From: Bremia lactucae | Lineage: Eukaryota > Oomycota > Peronosporomycetes > Peronosporales > Peronosporaceae | Length of the DNA: 42,474 nt | Assembly: GCF_004359215.1 (NCBI RefSeq) | Contig: NC_090612.1 | Location: 5,892,311-5,934,784 of the forward strand | Direction of reading: 5' to 3' | Shown: piece after piece, positions 27,996-38,403 of the stretch | Position numbering within the stretch: the first letter of the stretch is position 1 | Layout: the number at the start of each line of letters is the position of its first letter | Program-made: the position numbers and the translations under genes | Notes under the pieces: generated by a model | Seen by the model: only the letters and a program-made list of their open reading frames with translations | Databases searched by the model: none | Told to the model about the DNA's origin: nothing

Positions 27996-28810
27996 TTCCC
28001 CTTTATTTATTATCTAAGTTCTTAATAGCAAAAGGTGTGTTGTGAATTGTACACTTCAACCGAAGTATGCCCCATTACAATTTTATATTCCGTTGCATGG
28101 TTGCTACTCTGGCAAATTGCAGTGCACAATTTCGATTTGGCACAGCCATAAAAAATATGGTTTTCGGCACTTCATATGGTACGGATTCTTTATTCGATCA
28201 GGAGAATGATACTATGAATTCTGTAGGCTCTTATTTCCTCGATTTTTCGTTCCAAGTTGCTTAATTCTTCATGGAAGGTCCTGTCGCTGCGGATGCGCTC
28301 TTTGAGCAATAGTAATCAGGCAGCAAATAATAGGTGGGCGCGAGTGGGCTTTAATATATGCCCCGTCATGATTATTTAGTCCCCTTAAAAGTCTTGGCCC
28401 GCAAACGCTTGATTACTTACGCCATGAGCTATTTAGTGCTTGTACGTGCGCAAATAGCCCATGCTTTAGTAGGGTTGGCAATTGAGACCGTGAATGAGTC
28501 TAGCTAGTATCATGCATCTTTTTGTGAAGATGCTCAGACTTGGAAAATGATTTTTATGACACTATCGCGTTAGAAGCTCAGCTATTTAAAATGAGACTTG
28601 TCGAACGCAAATCGTGTATAAGATTTATAAAAAGCCTTCCCATCTGGGAGGTTACCGGCATGACTCTTCCGTCTCGTGGAACAAGACGAGTATATTTTCA
28701 CCGACCTTTCGACGGGCGTGTACACGTCGATAGCGGCGAGTATGCTAACATCATACGTTTCAATTGAGAAATATTAAATAACAATACTCAGATTTGTGAC
28801 TATTTTTGAA
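27996..28810. other. Spacer between MULE and pogo-like element
   Basis: Short frames at 28067-28264 and 28540-28767 on the plus strand have no recognisable domain and no homologue elsewhere in the window. Nothing else seen. Confidence 0.4.
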
Positions 28811-30551
28811 TAACGACTACAGTATAACCTGTCTAAATTAATAATGTTGGGACGCCCTTTCCTGATAAATTTAAAAAGTTTAGAATTTTAGACAGGTGTA
28901 GTATCCCACAGATAAATTAATTATTTCGCTTTTTTGGAGGGATGTGGTTATAAAAGAAAGGCCTCTCCCACAATCCCCAAGAAGAACTCAGCAGCGCATC
29001 AACAATGCCTCTGGGAGGAGCACGCCACAATGACGGACGATGTCCGTGTGGCTCTCTGCAAACATTACACATAGAATCCCGCACTGATCTAGGCACAGCT
29101 TGTCAATTGACTTCAGGACAAATATCAGCTGGGGGTCAGCCAGGCGACGGTCTCCAGCACGCCGAAGAAGAAGGCAGACCATCTTCGACTTTCAGAAGAC
29201 AGCAGTAATGTATTCACTGATGGAATCAGCTCTGCTGGCTTGGTTTAATGCCCATTCGGATCGTATCAGTCTTAGCGGAGACGTTGCCCGTGAACATGCA
29301 GAGCGGATTTTGGACCTTCTTTGTCCAGGACATGAACTATTTCAGCTTTCCAACGGATGGCTGGAATCCTATATAGCTCTGAATGGAATCCGCGCCTATC
29401 GCAGTTCGGAGAGAGCGGCGCGATGGACATGGTTGATGAGGAGGATGCGCTTTCTCCCTTATGCGAGGTCCTCAATTAGTATAAATGGAAGAATATCTAC
29501 AACATGGGTGAGACTGGCTTGTTCTATCGGATGCAGGTAAGCACTCTGCGAAGGACACCAAATTTTGTTATCTGGTGGCTAATGCAACTCTTCTGTTTCA
29601 AGCTGACACTTCGCTTGCAACAGGGAGCTGAAGGGGTGAAAGCAAACAAGGAATAAATGTGACTGTCTACTGCAATGGTGATGGGTCCGACAGAGGCCCC
29701 TATGGATCATTGGCACTACGCCACTTCTCGCTGCTCCCGCCATGTCAATCTCCAGAACCTTGGCTATCAGTATCGCAGCAACAAGAAGGCCTAGATAACA
29801 CAAATTATCATCTTGGAGTGACTGAGGGACTTCGATGGGAGAATGGCAAACCGCAAGGTGCTGCTGATCCTGGACAACTGCAGTGCACACGTCCTGCTTG
29901 CTGATCTGTCGCAGCGAATCGCAATTCGCAACACGACAATCTACTATATTTCGCCCAACATGACGTCGAAGCTTCAGCCGTGCGACCAGGGTATCCTACG
30001 CAACCTCAAAGCCTACTAGGCGCAGCTTCTCCCGTATGCTCCTTCAGGATCTCGACAATGGTGTCGTTGAGCCGGCAAAGATAAACATCTTTCATGCTAT
30101 CTAGGTGTCAGTCTCAACTTGGTCTAACGATGTCCGCATTGAGACCATCCATAACTGTTACCGGCATTGCAACATCCGGTCAGAACCAGCTGATGCTGCA
30201 CCAGTCCTAGAGGAGCAGTGCCTTGACAATGAAGTCATGGTGGAGATGGAACATCAGATTAGACGCTTCAGGTATCCTATCGTGATGAACATCCGCAACC
30301 TGCTAGACTATCCTACCGAGCGGATCACATCATACATTCCAGACGTGGATGAAATCATTGAGGACCACCTCCCGACTCAGCCTGAGGACGAGCAGGAATC
30401 GCTGTCGTAGATGCTCAGAAAGCACTCGAGTTGCTTGAGACAATCTGGCTGCAACAGGATGGCGGCGCGCTGGGTTTTCTCAAGTCCGTACAGCAGATGA
30501 AGGACAGCGTTGGAGCAATCCGCACAAACCAAATCGCTCAGCCTGACATAC
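28811..30551 (+). mobile_element. Pogo/Tigger-like DNA transposon, right end lost
   Basis: The left end looks like a pogo-type terminus, CAGTATAACCTGTCTAAATT at about 28811-28830, about 170 bases before the transposase. A partial reverse complement (acctgtctaaa / tttagacaggt) occurs at 28887-28897, so the end is itself a small inverted repeat. The right end is absent: a minus-strand LTR starts at 30552, just as the transposase reaches its C-terminus. Confidence 0.6.
28979..30551 (+). pseudogene. CENP-B/pogo-family transposase, inactive
   Basis: The N-terminal helix-turn-helix region reads MTDDVRVALCKHY, LQDKYQLGVSQATVSSTLKK. The CENP-B/Tc5 HTH reads LMESALLAWFNAHSDRISLS, HAERILDLLCPG, LSNGWLESY. 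The DDE core reads YKWKNIYNMGETGLFYRMQ, where the usual NMDETG has Asp changed to Gly (about 29502), VNLQNLGYQYRSNKKA, LLILDNCSAHV (second Asp intact), TTIYYISPNMTSKLQPCDQG and ILRNLKAY. The C-terminal tail at 30105-30410 is IHNCYRHCNIRSEP, EVMVEMEHQIRRF, ITSYIPDVDEIIEDHL, then LELLETIWLQ and QIAQPDIL before the LTR. It has multiple frameshifts and lacks the first catalytic Asp. Confidence 0.8.
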
Positions 30552-31004
30552 TGTAACGGGGCACTACGACTTGTACTGTTTCAGTACAAGTCCACTTCAC
30601 ACTGCTTCAGTTGTGAGTGGTGCCTTACGTTAGGTGACGTACACTGTACGTGCAGAGGAAGACTTCTCTTAAGACAAGTAGACTTAAGAGGGTAAAATGA
30701 AAACTGTATTAAATATAGTTAAGTGTCTGTTAATCTATCTTTGTAAATGCTAACTTAACTATAACCTAATACTAAACATGTGAATGAAGTCTTATCTCTA
30801 TCTTATTCGTAACTCTCTTTAATTACTCCTGCAGCTGATTAGTCTGCGGAATAAATAGATATAATGGCCTATACCTATTTATGGATAAGAATTCAGGATA
30901 TTACTATATAAAGTAATATCCGCCACATATTATCTACCTTTTAGATAATATATTAATTAACAACCTTTAAGTGTTAATTTCATGTTACGATACACCCCGT
31001 TACA
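30552..31004 (-). mobile_element. Family-1 LTR, minus strand, 453 bp (right end of the 17-kb insert)
   Basis: On the given strand it runs TGTAACGGGGCACTACGACT ... ATACACCCCGTTACA, with both 10-base terminal repeats perfect. It matches the LTR at 13883-14335 in length and nearly in sequence. Its right flank is GTGCA plus the missing half of copy C. Its left flank is the pogo transposase, not copy B's primer-binding site, which lies 10.9 kb away. Confidence 0.85.
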
Positions 31005-31009
31005 GTGCA
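31005..31009. repeat. Target-site duplication GTGCA, right copy
   Basis: First five bases after the LTR, matching 13878-13882. Confidence 0.8.
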
Positions 31010-31640
31010 TGCATTCAATAAAGTGAACGCTGCAACAGTACCGGCTCAAACGCCGATACCACGAAAATACGTAACCATTGATGGTATGTCAAAGAGTACG
31101 ATCTTTTCGTCAATGGATCTAATGGATGAATTCTATCAGATCCTTTTGCGTGAGCAGGATATTCCGTTCACAGCAATAAGTACCCCATGCGGTATGCTAT
31201 GAGAGTGGCTAGTCATGCCACAAGGACTTAGTAATGCCCCTGCGACATTCAACAGATGTGTTACTAATCTGTTGAGATCGGTGCGGGATTTCGCGCCGAG
31301 CTATTTTGATGACGTTTTCGTCCATAGCAGAGCCATGAACCAAAAGTCGGGTGGTGAAGTACATCGTATCGATGTTCGAAAGCTCTTACACTTATGCGTA
31401 AGCACAAGTTGTATGCAAATCTCAAGACGTGTATATTTGCTGCAAGTGGGTGCATCGTGCGTCAACACGCTGTACGCCCGAATCCAGAAAAGATCAAGGT
31501 GATCACCGATTGGCCTGTGCCAGTCGATGTAAAGGGATTTTTAAAGTTTCTCGGTACCCGCACAAGTACTCGCGCAATTAAGCCGAAATTAATTACATCT
31601 TTCTTCTTTGTTGAAGAAAAATGTAAAGTGGTCATAGAAC
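31005..31640 (+). pseudogene. pol: Copy C reverse transcriptase (right half)
   Basis: Continues the RT broken at 13882: HAFNKVNAATVPAQTPIPRK, MSKSTIFSSMDLMDEFYQIL, a TGA at 31201 where other copies have Trp (MLWEW), LVMPQGLSNAPATFNRC, FAPSYFDDVFVHSR (YFDD box), then a frameshift to LMRKHKLYANLKTCIFAASG and IVRQHAVRPNPEKIKVITDW. The thumb is shortened compared with copy D near 31550. Confidence 0.8.
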
Positions 31641-32240
31641 GCTGATAGTCAGCGTTCCTTCAAGAATATCAAAAACGCTTGATGCAATCGCCAATCCTGG
31701 CGACTGCTAACCAAGATCCACCTTTTCATGCGGTCTGTGACGCCAGCGATTTTTCCATCGGCTGTGCGTTGATGCAATATGACACAGACGGCGCGAAGCG
31801 CGTTGTCTGTTATTAATCGCGTCAGCGTCAACCAGCTAAAAGCAACTACCCAGTGCATGGCAAGGAACTCCTTGCCATGAAATATGCACTGGCTAAGTTT
31901 AGGGTCTATCTCTTGAGAGATTGATCGTTCAGTATATACACGGACCAGGCGTCTTTACGCACGGCCTTAAACAGTCCACACCTCTCCCAAAGTATGGCGA
32001 GATGGTTGCCTTTTTTCGCCATGTATAGCTTCTCCGTCGAGTATAAACCAGGACGACTTAACGTCGTCGCTGATGGCCATTCACGCTGGCCCGGATTTGA
32101 GCCGGTTGCGCAAATTAACAGTGAGCATAAGGTCACTGTTGCAACAATAAGTTTTCCGTCGTCAACATTTTTCGACGACGTTAGAAGAGCTTATCAAGAA
32201 GATAAGGCTCTTAAAGGGCTGATGGATTACCTTAGAAAAT
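31641..32240 (+). pseudogene. pol: Copy C RNase H-like domain and linker
   Basis: Plus strand: MQSPILATANQDPPFHA-like, VCDASDFSIGCALMQYDTDG (first Asp), a TAA in 'CY*SRQ', YPVHGKELLAMKYALAKFRV (Glu kept), TGA after LLRD, YTDQASLRTALNSPHLSQ, FSVEYKPGRLNVVAD, then the linker to integrase (PSSTFFDDVRRAYQEDKALK). Several stops; non-functional. Confidence 0.75.
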
Positions 32241-33310
32241 CCATCCCAATAATCCTTGAAAGGATTGTCGAAATTGTATAGATCCTCAACAGATCGATAT
32301 ACAACACGCAATGGCTTATTGTATTTTACAGCCATGGCTGGCGACACACCTCGTATGGTCATCCCTAATTATAGTGATTTGCGATTACGTATCAGGTATG
32401 AGTACCATGATGCAACCTCTGCCTGTTCTGGCAGAGTGTTGGTAGTCCGTATCTATGGACTTCGTCTTCGGATTCCCCAAAGACACCCACAAGAATAATG
32501 GTATTCTTGTTTTCGAAGACCGTTTTAGCAAGATGTTACATCTTACTGCCGTTCCGGCGTCAATCACAGCCAACGGCTATGCTCGTGTCTTTATTGACGC
32601 GATATTTCGACTCCATTGGTTACCCCATGAACTGGTCTTAAATCGAGACCCTAGATTCACGGCGATATTTTAACAAACAGTGTTCAAATCACTTGAAACA
32701 CAGTTAAAAATGCCAACCTCTGATCACCCTGAAACAGATGGTCAGACGAAGCGTGCAAAACGTATTCTCAAAGAGATACTTTATGGATACATCCACTCTT
32801 TTAAGAGTTGGAGCGAGTTCTTGCCGATGGTAGAATTTGCCATTAACAATTCATGCATGCTTCTTCGAAGCATACGCCGTTTTTCGTGAATGGCTTACGC
32901 CACCCACCTATTCCTACCCGGTTTCAGAGGAACTCTTATTTAAGGGCGGGAGGGACTCGCTTGAGCAAAGAAGCTTTTAGCTCTTGCCCATCACGCATTA
33001 GCACTACGGTCAAAGCGAAGGATACCAATGTTGAGTTAACCAACATAAAAGCAGACAACGATGCTGAAAGACTCAGCATTGAAAACAATACTATTATAGA
33101 ATAATAATACTTTCAACAATGCAGAGATTAATATCTCCGCAGTGCGAGCCGGTCGCACTAAAAAAGAAACCGAGTCGGCAGGTGATTTCCTGCTGGCTAG
33201 AGAAGCAGTGGTCCGTTGCGTACAGGATTCCATCGCTGATGTGGTGTACCGACAGAAACGGAACTCTAACAAAAATGGAAGAGCAAAAATACTTTCCATT
33301 TAAATTAATA
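32241..33310 (+). pseudogene. pol: Copy C integrase, catalytic Glu lost
   Basis: Order: RYTTRNGLLYFTAMAGDTPR, YEYHDAT, then a deletion removing most of the zinc module, MDFVFGFPKDTHKNNGILVF (first Asp), RVFIDAIFRLHWLPHELVLN and RDPRFTAIF (second Asp), a stop, HPETDGQTKRAKR where the catalytic QTER is QTKR, SEFLPMVEFAINNS, FFVNGLRHPPIPTRF, and the C-terminal LAREAVV-x-CVQDSIADVVYRQK stretch at about 33190-33270. The Glu-to-Lys change and the missing zinc module make it inactive. Confidence 0.75.
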
Positions 33311-33338
33311 ACCTAGTCTCCTAATTACACCGGAACGG

Positions 33339-34880
33339 TCAACAATTCCGAGCCAAAGCCTTATTGTCTCGGGACAGGGTCTGATTCTCTTGAACCAGAC
33401 GATCCACTCTTTCCTTCGAGTAAGAGATCTTCTGACGAGCTGTCAACAGCTCGTTTTGAAGGGACTGATCTGTCCTTTCGCTCGCCAGTTGGTCGGTCGC
33501 AATCTGCGCACAACTTATCAACTGGTCACGAGAAACATTATTGACCATCAGCTAACTCGCGACGACGGGATCGCTCGTGATCGAGATTCTCCCTTGGATA
33601 GTAAAGGGTGTGATACAAATCACGATGCTGAATCAGACTCGTCAAACGAGGCGAACCCGATCATTCCTCCCACTCAACGCCCATTAATAGATTCAGGTGG
33701 TGAGAAGCGCTTTGTTGTTGAAAGTCTCTTGAACCACCGTCAGGCAATGGGGTTCGATCGACTTATCTTGTTCATTGGCGAGGGTACCTACCCTCGGAAC
33801 ATCAGTTGGAAACCTCGTTCCCAACTGATGTTGGACGTTCCGGGTCTCGTCTTGCAGTATGACAAGACCCATCCTCCTCGGCAGAAGGTCTATCGGAGAA
33901 CGAGCGCTACCCGCGCCCGCAAAAGGGATTGGAGGTTCTCAATCCCTTGATGCATCTCGCAAGAGATGAGAGTCCTCCAATGGGGATCTTTGAAGGAATA
34001 TGGTTTCTTAGAGGCATGACCTGGACTCGTAAAACAGCATGGGCATGAGTCCCTCCACGAGAGACAAGGGATCCCTGCCTCTCTAGACAAATGGTGCAAC
34101 TCATGGCGTGCACTGACTACGGTCCGTTTCTCGAACCGTTCACGGAAAGCGTTTAGCTTATCAAGCCAACCTTACGGCCTATGTTGTGTACATTCTGTAC
34201 AAAGGCTGTCCAAGCTTGGAACAAAGGTTTCACATCCTTTGCCCGTTTGCAAGTGTACCACCGATGTCGGTAAAAGGCATCGATGAAGAATTCCATTTCA
34301 TCCTCACCAGGCTTGTGAAGCCTGGATGGGTCGAACAACGGAATATGATATTGATCGTTGGTCATATACCAGACCAACGAATGAGGTTTCTCTTAGAGGG
34401 TAACCAAGGTCCCTTTTCAGGAACGAACCGCAACGTATTGTGGTCCCTCTCCTGTTAACGTTAGCGTTAACTTGGTCCTGTGAGCGATCCTTAGATTCAC
34501 TCCCTATTAGTGATGCAAACGAGCACCACCACCAGCACTCTTACCTTCGCGACCACATAGTTCCTGATGACGCATAATAACGTCACCAGGTGGTCATCGC
34601 CCTCGGAGCCATCTGATGATGACTCCCCACCAAAGTGGTCCGACAAGTTAAACAACCTCGTCATAACCTCTTTGGTAGTCACGTTAAAACTCAAAGGTTT
34701 GACAGACTCGGTCCCGGGTGATCCGGCGGCCTTCTCAGTCGCCACTGAGTCGGTCGGTGCAGGTGACTTGGGCCAGTCACCTACAATTGGTGTAGCAGGT
34801 GACTTGTCCCTGTCATCTGCAATGTCATTAACAAATGACATACCCCAGTCACCTCCAATGGAGTAGGAGGTGGGTGACAT
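33339..34880 (-). pseudogene. Antisense accessory gene of copy C (most complete copy)
   Basis: Minus strand from 34880: MSPTSYSIGGDWGMSFVNDI, repeats of the TPIVGDW type, ESVKPLSFNVTTKEVMTRLF, an acidic Ser/Asp/Gly patch (GGESSSDGSEGDDH) and VVLVCITNRE. The core follows at 34377-33890: YMTNDQYHIPLFDPSRLHKP, EDEMEFFIDAFYRHRWYTC, LFQAWTAFVQNVHNIGRK, FEKRTVVSARHELHHLSR and EAGIPCLSWRDSCPCCFTS. The coiled coil is at 33548-33339 (LQNELLTARQKISYSKERV, RLVQENQTLSRDNKALARN). Three or four frame changes separate these blocks. Position and order match copies A and D. Domain order suggests a disordered acidic head, a structured, possibly metal-binding middle and an oligomerising tail. Family not recognised. 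Confidence 0.6.
33700..33880 (+). pseudogene. pol: Copy C chromodomain (sense strand), decayed
   Basis: Within the plus frame 33390-33950: GEKRFVVESLLNHRQAMGFD, then LILFIGEGTYPRNISWKPRS where copy A reads YLVRWRGYPPSHDSWEP, then LDVPGLVLQYDKTHPP. The tail is better kept than the core. The N-terminal 100 residues of this 186-codon frame are the mirror of the antisense coiled coil and should not be read as protein. Confidence 0.65.
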
Positions 34881-35337
34881 GGTGGCCGACGACCTATTCC
34901 GCTTCGCGGAACCAAATAAGAAAGGTTATAATGATCTTCCCACTAAACCTTTAAGCTGTACTGATAAAATGCATCGTAGTACCACTGATAGACGCAATCC
35001 TTTAAAGGGCCGGACGACACCATTTTCGTAGTCGACAAATGCCTCTATACAAGAATATTTCACTGGAACATCCTGTTATTAAAGGTGACGGATTGTCTCA
35101 GTATGCTCTATACTGTGCATCTTACCCAGCACATCTCACAAAAATGGGGGTCTTGCCTCAGGTAATTTTTCAAGGGGCGAGCTGACCGCGAACTTTCACT
35201 TTGTACGCATTCGTAGGTCGTGATGTGCTGCAATTGTAACAAGTACAGGCGAGAGAAGTGTGCAATGCATATTAAAACTCTAGTGCTGTAGCTTGGTATG
35301 AAACCTGTAGGCGGGCACGTCGTAATGCGGCCACGCT
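34881..35337. other. Unassigned flank right of copy C
   Basis: Copy C fades out here without a polypurine tract or 3' LTR. I see no coding frame or repeat that I can name. Confidence 0.4.
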
Positions 35338-35859
35338 CTACTTAAGCACACACCCTAGCACAGCGAGGAAGCGGTTTGCACCTGCTTCTCTTGCGTGCAG
35401 TGAGGAAGTTGTGGTGGGCGCGCAAGCGACCTCATCCAACACACTAAGAACTCTGGTGAAGTGACGTCTCGGGAGCGGTAATCCGTCTCCTCGTGCGCAC
35501 TTCCCAAGTAGGTAGTAATTTTCAGACTGATTTATATTTAATAGAATTAAATACAAATACCTATTTTTACCAATTAAAATGTTATCTCTATAGATATCAT
35601 TTAATATGTATTACGAGCGTATCTTTATAGATACATCGCGTAACTGATGACGCTAGCCGTCATCAAAGATGACGCTGGGCGTCATCCCTCCTAATGTGAA
35701 TGCACCCATGTGCATCACATCCACAAGGGTTGGTCACAAATGTGCACCACACCCGAGTGTTGGGTCTAATTACAATTATTTAGTAATTGACCATCCCCTT
35801 AAGTACCAAATCTACTTAATGGGGACTGTGTAACATTAGGGCAACTCTAGCCCGTTACA
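35338..35859 (-). mobile_element. Family-3 LTR, minus strand, left limit uncertain
   Basis: Read on the minus strand it starts at 35859 with TGTAACGGGCTAGAGTTGCC, followed by CTAATGTTACACAGTCCCC, and matches the plus-strand copy at 41752 for about 320 bases (ttaaggggatggtcaat, tgatgcacatg, ggtaaaaataggtattt). The last part matches the fragment at 7671-7772. It contains four short palindromes at 35583-35688. Confidence 0.65.
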
Positions 35860-36623
35860 AAACCAAACTGATACGTGTGAATGTACTTTGACGTGTGTGA
35901 AGCAAAAAAACTAGAGACTGTTCATTACTTTGTTTGCTGTATCTAGGTATCTACGGCGGTTTGTGCCTTCGAGTCACTTGGGCCTTGTCCCTGCATTAAA
36001 ACGAAGCGGATGGGGTCGACCCTATAATTTCGGCTACTCACAGCCTGCCAAACAAATTGTGGTTATTTATCAAAGGATCCACGCTATCATTATTAATAAC
36101 TTCTTAAGCAAATATTCTAGGCCCGAAATACCTTTACCATTTTAAATGTTATTGATATTCATATAATCACATATATTTAAGTTTTAAAAATGTTCCACTT
36201 CTCGTTACAGATTTTATCTGTCTTTATGTTGCGAAAGATAAATTAATTTATAGAAGAACTGTACACCACCAAAAAGTCTGCTATTCAGGCAATTTGATAG
36301 GATACATGTAGATCCAACTTATTCTTTTAACAGACACAACAAATATTATAAATGATACATTGGAAATTCCATCTAGTTCGGTGGAAAAAATCATTTGCTT
36401 TTAAACATCTCACGCAATATTTTACATTACAGTTGTCATTTTAACAAATTTATCTATATTTAATCATTCTAAAAATTATATTGAAGCAACTAAGTCAATT
36501 TTAGTATCAAGATTTCTGTCGATAAATTTTCTTTTTAGAGTTGAAGCGACAGACGGTACCTTAAGTAGAAATTTGAAATTACTATCTATTGTGTTAACGA
36601 CTACGCTTATCTTATTGCACTGG
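35860..36623. other. AT-rich flank downstream of the first permease gene
   Basis: No ORF of note, except a 71-codon plus frame at 35930-36145 with no recognisable domain. It probably holds the 3' untranslated region and intergenic DNA of the minus-strand gene at 36624. Confidence 0.4.
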
Positions 36624-38105
36624 TCAATTGAAAGCGACAGAATCAAGAACGTAGTACGGACTTGACTGGTCCGCTTCTGTGCAGTAAGGAAATGTTGTCG
36701 AGCTCGAGACCGGACTAAATAGATTTTGTCCCGCATAAATCATGACGTATGCGCCAAGTGCAATGCAGACAATGATAATGACGGTACATCCGACGCGTTC
36801 GTACATCGGGAGCTTCTTTCCGAACACTTTTAGGTAAAACAGCAAAGGTAGCACCAGACAACCTATCGTGACGGCCGATGCACCCGTAAAGTCCACAAGG
36901 TCTAGAAAATTGTCTCGAAAGAAAATTGACGCTATCACCAGCAGAATGAGAATACTTAAACGAAGAAGAATGTAGCGAAAAACGTTCATCTTGCCGCTGT
37001 ACTCGGTGGATTCGTCGTAAGCCGCGACTAAAGGCGTGATGGAGACGCCGCTGTTCACGAAATTGCACTCGGTATTGGAAGGTGCAGGCGATGCACCCAC
37101 TACTGGAGAGGCCTTCTCGCGCACAACTATGCCTTGCTCTTGGTCGACCATAGACAGGTTTTTATGCATTCCCAAAAGGAATCTTTCCGCCATGTAGAAT
37201 GCTGGCATTGTAATTGTCGAAAATGCGATCACAATGTGCACATGCATGAACATATAAGCCATGATGACAGCTCCACGATTCGGAATAAAGCCCAAAGCCG
37301 ACGTTTCGTACGGGTCTGACGTATTGACGATCGAAAAGAGAAGATTACCCGAAAGCTGGCACCCGCCAGCTGCGTAACCAGAAATGGCAATGGCCAAGAA
37401 AAAAGCCGAACCAATACCCATGCTTACTAAAATGATGCGTGGCATTCGCTCTGGTTGGGAGTGCTGTCGTTGCAGATCTGGGATGACTACAGCGGCTCCG
37501 AACGCGAGTGCAAGATTTCCAAAGGCAGTGAGCACTTGGTGTATCGTCACATGAGGCTCGGGAATCGATGGATGCCCTCGCATTTCCCATTCGAGAATAG
37601 ACACGCCAATAACATCGGCAAAAATTGTGCCGAGGCATCCAACGAGCGCGATCGAAGCTGCCTCCTTTAGCGTCGGGATCAAGCATACTGGAATGACGGT
37701 AATTGCCATAAATATCATCCAAAAGGTCTGGCTAAAGGCGTTTGGAAACAGCACGTCGAGTAGTATACTTCCCAGCACCAAGAATGCGCACGGCAGTAGC
37801 AGGCAAATGAGTAATTGCGAAGTCATGACAACATAGCGGCCAGTGGAGCCAAATACCCAACCACCGACGTCTGAAAACGTTTTGACCGAGGGTGGGGAAG
37901 CGTAGATAACTTTAGACAAAGCAATCGTTGCATAAATATTTGCAAACGCCATCAGCAGCAGCGCTATGGTGGCATAGATCGGTCCAGCTCGCGCGTAATT
38001 GGACGGCATAGACAATGAGCCGATGCCACAGAAGCAGCAAAAAATGTTAAAGCTGATCTTTGCATCCTCGAGCGTGTAGAATGGAGAGCCTTCGATAGGT
38101 GGCAT
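36624..38105 (-). CDS. AAAP-family amino-acid/auxin permease, intact
   Basis: A 493-residue integral membrane transporter of the amino acid/auxin permease family (Aa_trans), which moves amino acids across the plasma or vacuolar membrane, typically with H+. I chose the ATG at 38105, not the upstream TTG, giving MPPIEGSPFYTLEDAKISF. TM1 carries the family's GxGxLxxP motif (GIGSLSMP, residues 27-34). About eleven hydrophobic helices follow. A hydrophilic loop lies at about 316-371, and the C-terminus is TTFPYCTEADQSSPYYV. No intron. It is the first of three minus-strand paralogues. Substrate unknown. No frameshift or missing motif, so probably functional. Confidence 0.93.
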   Translation of the reverse strand: MPPIEGSPFYTLEDAKISFNIFCCFCGIGSLSMPSNYARAGPIYATIALLLMAFANIYATIALSKVIYASPPSVKTFSDVGGWVFGSTGRYVVMTSQLLICLLLPCAFLVLGSILLDVLFPNAFSQTFWMIFMAITVIPVCLIPTLKEAASIALVGCLGTIFADVIGVSILEWEMRGHPSIPEPHVTIHQVLTAFGNLALAFGAAVVIPDLQRQHSQPERMPRIILVSMGIGSAFFLAIAISGYAAGGCQLSGNLLFSIVNTSDPYETSALGFIPNRGAVIMAYMFMHVHIVIAFSTITMPAFYMAERFLLGMHKNLSMVDQEQGIVVREKASPVVGASPAPSNTECNFVNSGVSITPLVAAYDESTEYSGKMNVFRYILLRLSILILLVIASIFFRDNFLDLVDFTGASAVTIGCLVLPLLFYLKVFGKKLPMYERVGCTVIIIVCIALGAYVMIYAGQNLFSPVSSSTTFPYCTEADQSSPYYVLDSVAFN

Positions 38106-38127
38106 GGCAATAGATACCAACTAAAGA

Positions 38128-38136
38128 GGAAATGAC
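38128..38136 (-). promoter_or_regulatory. Candidate oomycete initiator (Inr) for the first permease gene
   Basis: Minus strand GTCATTTCC followed by TCTTTAG, 23-31 bases before the ATG. It resembles the oomycete Inr core (TCAYTTYY-like), which in that group usually lies close to the start codon. Position and pyrimidine context fit; no transcript evidence. Confidence 0.45.
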
Positions 38137-38403
38137 TGTTGGAATCAGTCTGTACTGTTGGCTGCTGGTGGCGCAACAAAGTCAAGGAGGACAAGTGGTG
38201 CAGCCTATCCATTTAAAAATCACGCGTGATTTGCAATAACAGTCTCATTGCGGTGTCATGTCGAAGAGATACGGACTCGTATCTCAGGAAGATTAATACA
38301 AAAAGAAGGATTATCTCGTATTTTTCACGACCAGATAAGGTCAGACATGAAATAAGAATTTGTTACTAGCTGCGACGTGTGATTACTTTATACAAAGTTA
38401 ATC

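Noticed and set aside
33390..33680. N-terminal 100 codons of the 186-codon plus frame in copy C
   Set aside because: Reverse complement of the antisense coiled coil. Only the chromodomain part from about 33700 is credible.
37134..37836. Short frames on both strands inside the permease genes
   Set aside because: Mirror or shifted readings of intact 493- and 518-codon genes.
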